DNA of 64,000 nucleotides from Sporothrix humicola (Eukaryota > Ascomycota > Sordariomycetes > Ophiostomatales > Ophiostomataceae): NCBI GenBank assembly GCA_021396245.1, contig WNYE01000001.1, forward strand, positions 186,001-250,000. The letters are read 5' to 3'. Within the stretch, counting starts at the first letter, position 1, and each line of letters starts with the position of its first letter. The position numbers were made by a program, and so were the translations under genes. Below are positions 57,983-64,000 of this stretch, piece after piece. A model generated the notes under the pieces. The model was not told the DNA's origin. It searched no databases and saw only the letters and a list, made by a program, of their open reading frames with translations.

Positions 57983-60217
57983 ATGGACCGTAACGACCGT
58001 CGTCTACAACACCGCTCCTCCGACCCCCTCGATGACCCCTTCTCCAACGCGAACTCGGTCGAACTCCTCAGCCACGCCCATCCCTACACTTCCGAAGACG
58101 TCGACGACCGTTTCGACCACTCCGACCACCCCGACCACCCTCCTCCGCCGCCCGACATGCTCGGCCGCCGTCTTGCCCGGCGCATCGAGCGCGGGTGCTG
58201 CACCTGTGCCACTTATTTCCCGCTCGCCTTTGTCTACAGCATTTCCACATGGGCCTGTTGGGTCGTCGTGCATCTCGGCACAACCCCCGAGGCCTACAAC
58301 CACTCGACATGGATAGGGCCCTGGTGTGCTGGTGTCGTCCTTGTCATCTACACCATGATGATGTGGTCCTACACGGCCGCCGTCTTCACATCGCCCGGCA
58401 GCACCACCAACGACCAGGGCTACAGCACCGTGCCCACAAACTCGGCGTCGCCCTTTAACGGCCTGACAGACCACAACGAGAGCCTGGCTTCCGCTGGTGG
58501 CAGCTTGACCGTCAAGTCCAACGGCGAGATGCGCTTCTGCAAAAAGTGCCAGGCCCGCAAGCCCGACCGCGCCCATCACTGCTCGACCTGCCGCCGCTGT
58601 GTCCTCAAAATGGACCACCACTGCCCCTGGCTGGCCAACTGCATCGGCCTGCGCAACGGCAAGATGTTCTTGCTGTTTCTGATCTACACGACCTCGCTCA
58701 GTGTCTTCTCGTTTGCCATTGCCGGCTCCTGGGTCTGGACCGAGATTGTCAACGACGCCACCTACACCACCGCCGGCGACACGCTCATGCCCGTGCAGTA
58801 CATTATGCTGACGGTCGTCGGCGGCATTATTGGCTTTGCCGTCGGCCTCTTCACGGCTTGGCACATTGTCCTCGCCAGCCGCGGCCAAACGACCATTGAG
58901 TGCATGGAGAAGACGCGCTACAGCTCGTCGCTGCGCGGCTCCATGCCCTACACGGCCGTGTCCACCGTAGCCGGTGCTATCGGCGACGGCTTTTCGACGC
59001 TGTCGGCCAATGCCCAAGCCGCGGCAGCCGAGCACGGCGTGCCTCTGCCGCAGTATGGCCGGCAGATGAACAGCCTCAATGGAAACAACAGAAACAGAAA
59101 CGGCCTTGTCGGCGACGAAGAGCAGGGCTTGTTTGCCGGTGTCCAGGGCGCCCACGACGATGACGATGACGACGAGAGCACTCTTTTGAACTACAGCAGC
59201 AGTGCCGCCAGCGCCGCCAGCGGTCCCCAGAGCCAAATGGGCCGCCGCCTGACCTACGACGAGCTCGAGCGGTACCGCGCCCAGAAACGCCACGATGCCT
59301 ACCTGGACGAGCAGGACAGCGCAAAGATGCCTCACGCCTTTGACCTCGGCATGCGTCGCAACCTGCGCCACATGTTCGGCCCCCGCTTCTGGCTCTGGCC
59401 CATCCCCGTGTGCACGACAACCGGCGACGGCTGGACGTGGGAGCCGAGTCCCAAGTGGATAGCGGCGCGCGATCGTATCCAGCAGGAACGCGATGCCCAG
59501 CGCGCCCGTGAGCGTGCGGCCGGCTGGGGCTTCAGCGACGGCACATCCTCGCCGCCACCCGTCATCCAGGTGACGACGGCCACGCCGCCCCGCTACAACC
59601 CGCAGCAGCGCTACCAGAACCAGCGCGCCGCGCCCCCTCCCAATCTGAACCTGCACCCATCCTCGTCGCGGTCACAGCAGTCGCAGCCCAGCCGCTACCG
59701 CCGCTCGTCGCCCCTGTCTCCTTCCAAGGCCGACCGCATCCTCGGCCGCGACCCCAACCAGGGTTACACGGATGCCGCCACGAATATGAGAAACAACGAG
59801 AACACCAACCCCAACTCTGTCTCCATGCAGCGGTTAAGCACGACGGGCCGCAGAGTGCCCGAGGACGACATTGACCTCTTTAACGACGACGACGACGATG
59901 TGGAGGATGACGAGGAGGAGGAGCGCGACGACGAGCTTGACAACACAAGTGAAGAGGATACTGCCAAGGCAGACGCCCCTGTTCTCGCCTCTACACAGAA
60001 CAACAACCGCCGGACAGTGTCGCCGCTACGGGCCCGCTGGATGCCCGATCCGACCAGTGGTCTCCTCCGCAAGGCATCGGCGTCGCCCGTCGGCGGCAGC
60101 TCGGGCGCGGCGTCTCCCACGGCCAGCGCAGCGTCGCCAACAGGCACCCGGCCAGGAAGCGCCGACGGTGCCCACAAGCAGCCGCAAGACGAGCTGGACG
60201 ACGGCAGTGTTGACTAG
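57983..60217 (+). CDS. PFA3: DHHC palmitoyltransferase PFA3
   Basis: Protein S-acyltransferase; yeast Pfa3 palmitoylates Vac8 at the vacuole and supports vacuole fusion. A single exon of 744 residues starts at ATG 57983 in the context CCCATGG. A Cys-rich juxtamembrane stretch, GCCTCATYFP (71-80), opens the first membrane segment, followed by a second (about 112-134). The zinc-binding DHHC cysteine-rich domain is MRFCKKCQARKPDRAHHCSTC, then RCVLKMDHHCPWLANCIG with DHHC at 211-214. Two further membrane segments follow (about 228-250 and 268-292), then TTIECMEKTRY, the usual TTxE motif. The C-terminal 380 residues are hydrophilic with acidic runs and Ser/Pro stretches, longer than yeast Pfa3. 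The four-TM order fits Pfa3 better than other fungal DHHC enzymes. Confidence 0.9.
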   Translation: MDRNDRRLQHRSSDPLDDPFSNANSVELLSHAHPYTSEDVDDRFDHSDHPDHPPPPPDMLGRRLARRIERGCCTCATYFPLAFVYSISTWACWVVVHLGTTPEAYNHSTWIGPWCAGVVLVIYTMMMWSYTAAVFTSPGSTTNDQGYSTVPTNSASPFNGLTDHNESLASAGGSLTVKSNGEMRFCKKCQARKPDRAHHCSTCRRCVLKMDHHCPWLANCIGLRNGKMFLLFLIYTTSLSVFSFAIAGSWVWTEIVNDATYTTAGDTLMPVQYIMLTVVGGIIGFAVGLFTAWHIVLASRGQTTIECMEKTRYSSSLRGSMPYTAVSTVAGAIGDGFSTLSANAQAAAAEHGVPLPQYGRQMNSLNGNNRNRNGLVGDEEQGLFAGVQGAHDDDDDDESTLLNYSSSAASAASGPQSQMGRRLTYDELERYRAQKRHDAYLDEQDSAKMPHAFDLGMRRNLRHMFGPRFWLWPIPVCTTTGDGWTWEPSPKWIAARDRIQQERDAQRARERAAGWGFSDGTSSPPPVIQVTTATPPRYNPQQRYQNQRAAPPPNLNLHPSSSRSQQSQPSRYRRSSPLSPSKADRILGRDPNQGYTDAATNMRNNENTNPNSVSMQRLSTTGRRVPEDDIDLFNDDDDDVEDDEEEERDDELDNTSEEDTAKADAPVLASTQNNNRRTVSPLRARWMPDPTSGLLRKASASPVGGSSGAASPTASAASPTGTRPGSADGAHKQPQDELDDGSVD

Positions 60218-61042
60218 GTGGTGTAAGGTTCATCAACCTCTCTTACACTTGTACATATAGTTTGTGTCTGTTTATTAGAAACTCCTTTGATGGAGCAGCC
60301 TTTATTCTTGGGTCTTGTTGACTTCTTGTTCTTGTATGTTGCTTTTGGTTACCAGCAGTTTGACATTTTTTTGTTTCTTTTTCGTGTACCTTTTCACTTT
60401 CTGTTTCTATAACGGCCGAAGCAAAGCATACAGTTAGCCACGGTGTTTTATCGGGTAATAAAATTGAATTCGAGTTCATACTAAGACGAAAGATGCAATA
60501 TCCTGAAAGTGACGTGCCTCTGTAAACACAAATTCTCCGTATTATCACTGTACCCCGCCACTGTAATTCAGGGGCAACGTTCGCTGGACGTCGCGTGCTA
60601 ATTGCGACTGGTGTCTCTACATGAGTACGTTTGCCCCACTAGAGCACCCACCAACGAATCACATGCCACCATTTTGCTCCTAAGAGAGACAGAGAGGCTG
60701 GGGGCAGTCGCGGCCTTGCTTGAATTGCCTGGGGCGTCGTGCCGTTTCAGCGCATTTGCATTTGCTGGCCCAAAAGGCAAGTCCACTTCGGGCAAGCTCC
60801 TTGCCGTTCCGTCGCTGCTTCCTGCCTTGCTTCATCGACATTGACTTCCAACCTCGATTTTGACTTTTCATTGGCAACCGCGACCCGACCACAACCTTCC
60901 CTTTTTGTCGATTGTCGGAGACGCCCCCCTTAATTAATTCCGATTCACAACCAAGCTCGCAACAACACTCTAACAACAACCACAACCTCATCCAGACTCT
61001 CAACTCCCATCCGCGCACTTCCCCGGCCGATGCTCCCGCGCC
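60218..61042. promoter_or_regulatory. Spacer and promoter of SEC8
   Basis: About 825 bp including the PFA3 3' end and the SEC8 leader. A small out-of-frame ATG at 61030 lies 13 nt before the chosen SEC8 start. No gene seen. Confidence 0.5.
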
Positions 61043-64000
61043 ATGGCCAACCGGTACGGCGGCAGCTACCGCAACGGTAACGGCTACGGCAACTTTGGCC
61101 CTCCTCCGCCCCAGCAGCAGAGCTCGCCTTCTCGACAGCAACAGCCTCCGCCTCCTCAATCAACGACATCTTCAGTATCGCCGGCGCGGCAGCGTCTGCA
61201 GCCGCAGCAGGACGAGTACGATCCGTACGGCGATGGCTACAGCAGCAGCAACACAAACGGTGGAGGTGGTGGAGGATACATGAGCTCATCCTCGCGAGGC
61301 GGTGACAGAGGTGACAGAGGCGGCGGTGACCGTCGTCCACCTCCACGAATGGGTGGCGGCGGTGGTGGTGGCGGAGGACGCCAAATGTACCAGCAAGCCG
61401 ACAGCGAAGACGAGCCGTACGACCAGTACGACGACCGCGGCCCGCCCCCACCATCACAGCGCCGCCCACGACAGCAACCCTCGAACCAGCAGCTCCGGCC
61501 CGAACAGCAATATGGAAGGGGCGGCGACCGAGATATGAGGGGTGACATGAGAGGAGACATGCGGGGAGATCGGGACCGCGACCGCTACGGCTCTTCTCAA
61601 CCAGAACGCCGGCAGATTGGCCAGGACGCGCTCGACCGGATTCGCACCGAATGGCCGGCCATGTGCCAGACGGACTGTGTTCCTGTGCAGATGGCTTTGC
61701 AACTGCTAGATGGCAGCTCGGTCGGTCGTGCCCACGAGTACCGCGCGTTCCAGCGGACGCACCAGTACCTGCAGGACTCGCTCAAAGGAATTGTGCACGA
61801 CTACCACCAGGGCTTCAACAGTTCGATCGGCACGTTCCACAAGATCCAGAGCAGCATCCAGGCGTCCCAGAAGAAGGTGCGCGTGCTCAAGGAGGGGCTG
61901 GCTGCCTCGAAAACAAACCTGTGCAAGACCGACCCGGAGCTGGCCAAGCTGTACACGGCCTCGCAGCAGTACGACGACCTGCTGCAGACCCTGACAGACC
62001 TCGACGAGCTGCGCCAGGTGCCCGAGCGGCTGGAGGCGCGCATTTCTGAGAAGCAGTTCCTGACGGCCGTCGAGGTTCTGCAAAATGCCCTCCGCAAACT
62101 GCGCAAGCCAGAGCTCGACGGCATTGGCGCGCTCTCCGACCTGCGCAGCTACCTCGCGAACCAGGAAACGGCGCTCATGGACATTCTAGTGGAAGAGCTG
62201 CACGAGCATCTCTACCTCAAGTCGCCCTACTGCCAAGAGCGCTGGCAGACGCTGGCCAAGCACCAGGGCGCCGGCAGTGGCCCTTCTGTCAGTGGCAGCG
62301 GCGGCAGCAGCGGCACGCCCAGCGTAACCATGGTCGGCTCGGCCAGGGGCGTCACCGCCTCCGCCTCGGACACGCCCGCCAACTTTGTGCCGTTTTTCGC
62401 GCTGCTGGACGGCATGGACGTCGAGCACGCCGTGCAGGAAGACCCGGCGCGCAACCCCGAGGGCGACACGTTCTACTACATTACGCTGGTCGTCGAGTCG
62501 CTCAACAAGCTCGGGCGGCTCGAGGCGGCCGTCGACCAGCTCAAGCAGCGGCTCCCGGTCGAACTCTTCTCCGTGGTGCACGAGACGGTCAACGAGATCG
62601 ACCAGAAGCATCCGAGCTCGCTACGCGGCGGCAGCAGCACGGCCGGTTCGTACCTGGCACGCGGTGGCGGCGGCAGTGGCGGTGCTGCTGCTGGAGGCAC
62701 CGACGGAAACAGTGCGGGCGGCAACAGCGGGACTACCGGAGGCTCCTCATCTGCTTCCGCTTCAGGAGCTGCTGCTGCGGCCAGCGCGGGCCTCCACATC
62801 TACGGTAGCCGCGAGACACAAATGCGCGCCGACGTCATCTACGATCTGCTCTGGACGCTTTACGGCAAGTTCGAGGCCATTGCGGAGGGCCACCGCATCT
62901 TCCACGAGTACATCAAGGCGCTCATCCGCCGCGAGGGTGCGGGCAACAACAGCGCGCTGCTCGGCAGCTTCAAGGAGCTGTGGAATTTATATCAGAACGA
63001 GATCCGCTCGCTGCTGCACAACTACGTGACGACCGACGCCGATCTCTACCGCAGCGGTGGCCACGGCGACGGCAACCGCGGCAGCATACTGCTGAACGGC
63101 GGCGGACTCGGCCGCAACGGCTCTCTGGGTCCTGGCGGCAACCGTGAAAACATTTTCAAGTTCAACGAGGCCGACGCCAAGTCGCTCGAGATGGCGACCG
63201 AGTATGAAGCCCTGGACGGCATTATTCGCGCGGCTGTGCCCGGCCTGACAAGCAACAATGGCGCCGGCGGCGCCGGTTCTGGCGGCAATGCCAACAGCAA
63301 TCGTGGAACCAGTGGGCGCAAAGGCGACAAAAAGGGTGGCCGCAAGAGCTACGGCGGCGCCAGCGGCCTGGATGCGCTGTCGCAAGCTGGCGGTGCTGGC
63401 GGCGTTGGCGATTTCCACAAGTCGCTCGTCGAGCCCAGCGTGTTCAACATGAGCCTGCTGCTGCCACCAACTCTGGTGTTCCTGCAGCGTCTACGCGGCA
63501 TCGTGCCGCCCGGCTCCGACCTAGCTGCAAGCACGCTGACGTCCTTCCTCGATAACTTTTTGGTCAACGTCTTCCAGCCGCAGCTCGACGAGACGCTCGG
63601 CAAGCTGTGCGACGCCGTCTTTGGCGAGGCCGACGCCTTCCAGATCGACCCGCAGTGGAGCCAGGTGGCCCGACGGCCCGTGTTCAAGGGCACGACGGCC
63701 TTCTTCTCGGTGGTGACGGCCTTCTGCCGCATGCTCGGCACCATCCCGCACGACCAGGCGCTGAGCGCGCTGATTATCACGCAAATGATGCGCTACTATG
63801 ACCGGTGCTTCAGCTGGTACAAGGCGCTCGTCACCAAGACACAGGTCGACAGCAATGGCGACGGCAGCAACAGCAACACGCCGACGACAGCCGGTGCCTC
63901 TGGCACAGACGACACACAGAGACTGCGCGTGTCGGCTGTGCTGGCCCTCGAAGGCGGCGACGTCGCCAATACGGTGCGCGCCCTGTGGACAGTCGACGAA
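61043..64000 (+). CDS. SEC8: Exocyst complex component SEC8, N-terminal 986 codons, truncated by window edge
   Basis: Sec8 is a subunit of the exocyst, which tethers secretory vesicles to the plasma membrane at hyphal tips and septa. The frame is open from ATG 61043 (MANRYGGSYRNGNGYG) to the window end with no intron. Residues about 1-190 are a Gly/Arg/Pro/Gln-rich disordered extension with DRGDRGGGDRRPP and a poly-Gly run. The conserved N-terminal Sec8 domain follows: GIVHDYHQGFNSSIGTFHKI, QKKVRVLKEGLAASKTNLC, DDLLQTL, RLEARISEKQFLTAVEVLQ and NQETALMDILVEELHEHLYL. Further on, three Gly/Ser/Asn-rich inserts interrupt the helical regions (about residues 410-435, 525-580 and 670-770). The carboxyl end lies outside. 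Confidence 0.94.
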   Translation, partial: MANRYGGSYRNGNGYGNFGPPPPQQQSSPSRQQQPPPPQSTTSSVSPARQRLQPQQDEYDPYGDGYSSSNTNGGGGGGYMSSSSRGGDRGDRGGGDRRPPPRMGGGGGGGGGRQMYQQADSEDEPYDQYDDRGPPPPSQRRPRQQPSNQQLRPEQQYGRGGDRDMRGDMRGDMRGDRDRDRYGSSQPERRQIGQDALDRIRTEWPAMCQTDCVPVQMALQLLDGSSVGRAHEYRAFQRTHQYLQDSLKGIVHDYHQGFNSSIGTFHKIQSSIQASQKKVRVLKEGLAASKTNLCKTDPELAKLYTASQQYDDLLQTLTDLDELRQVPERLEARISEKQFLTAVEVLQNALRKLRKPELDGIGALSDLRSYLANQETALMDILVEELHEHLYLKSPYCQERWQTLAKHQGAGSGPSVSGSGGSSGTPSVTMVGSARGVTASASDTPANFVPFFALLDGMDVEHAVQEDPARNPEGDTFYYITLVVESLNKLGRLEAAVDQLKQRLPVELFSVVHETVNEIDQKHPSSLRGGSSTAGSYLARGGGGSGGAAAGGTDGNSAGGNSGTTGGSSSASASGAAAAASAGLHIYGSRETQMRADVIYDLLWTLYGKFEAIAEGHRIFHEYIKALIRREGAGNNSALLGSFKELWNLYQNEIRSLLHNYVTTDADLYRSGGHGDGNRGSILLNGGGLGRNGSLGPGGNRENIFKFNEADAKSLEMATEYEALDGIIRAAVPGLTSNNGAGGAGSGGNANSNRGTSGRKGDKKGGRKSYGGASGLDALSQAGGAGGVGDFHKSLVEPSVFNMSLLLPPTLVFLQRLRGIVPPGSDLAASTLTSFLDNFLVNVFQPQLDETLGKLCDAVFGEADAFQIDPQWSQVARRPVFKGTTAFFSVVTAFCRMLGTIPHDQALSALIITQMMRYYDRCFSWYKALVTKTQVDSNGDGSNSNTPTTAGASGTDDTQRLRVSAVLALEGGDVANTVRALWTVDE

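Noticed and set aside
57983..59656. 550-codon open frame on the minus strand (58004-59656) opposite PFA3
   Set aside because: It is a shadow of the GC-rich PFA3 coding sequence; Ala/Gly/Val/Arg-rich and without motifs.

Overview
The window is nuclear DNA of a filamentous ascomycete (Pezizomycotina, most likely a Sordariomycete; an Ophiostomatales/Sporothrix-like genome is my guess). Genes are monocistronic on both strands, GC-rich with G/C-ending codons, and carry few short introns (about 50-115 nt) with GTATGT/GTAAGT/GTGAGT donors, CTAAC or CTGAC branch points and CAG/TAG acceptors. Proteins carry long Gln, Gly and Asn low-complexity stretches. I see no tRNA, rRNA, CRISPR array, intact transposon or secondary-metabolite cluster.

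Layout. (1) 1-2.7 kb: ELP2 (minus, runs off the left edge) and URM1 (plus) share a 424-bp divergent promoter; both products act in wobble-uridine tRNA modification. (2) 2.7-30.5 kb: an almost 28-kb stretch in which I find no convincing protein gene. It holds alternating polypurine/polypyrimidine domains, small minisatellites, a 39-A run and a recurrent 9-mer TACTCCGTA/TACGGAGTA. (3) 30.5-32.7 kb: an AZF1-type four-finger C2H2 transcription factor behind a long pyrimidine-rich leader and without an obvious AUG start. (4) 34.6-36.8 kb: two mitochondrial genes on the minus strand, a FAD/folate carrier (FLX1-like) and a five-exon TOM7 with a 53-residue product. (5) 37.7-41.9 kb: RAI1 decapping nuclease (six exons, one of 8 nt) convergent with a STE20/GCK kinase. 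(6) 44.5-45.6 kb: a TauD-type 2-oxoglutarate dioxygenase. (7) 48.4-52.6 kb: CYK3, SH3 plus transglutaminase-like. (8) 53.6-56.3 kb: two convergent genes of unknown function with acidic Asp/Glu/Ala repeats. (9) 58.0-64.0 kb: the DHHC palmitoyltransferase PFA3 and SEC8 of the exocyst (cut by the right edge).

Most genes are conserved housekeeping or growth genes. The links between neighbours that mean something are ELP2/URM1 (same tRNA position), TOM7/FLX1 (mitochondrion), and more loosely CYK3, PFA3 and SEC8 (septum, vacuole and tip membrane traffic). The parts least explained by known genes are the gene desert with its repeated motifs, the missing AUG of the zinc-finger gene, and the orphan pair at 53.6-56.3 kb.
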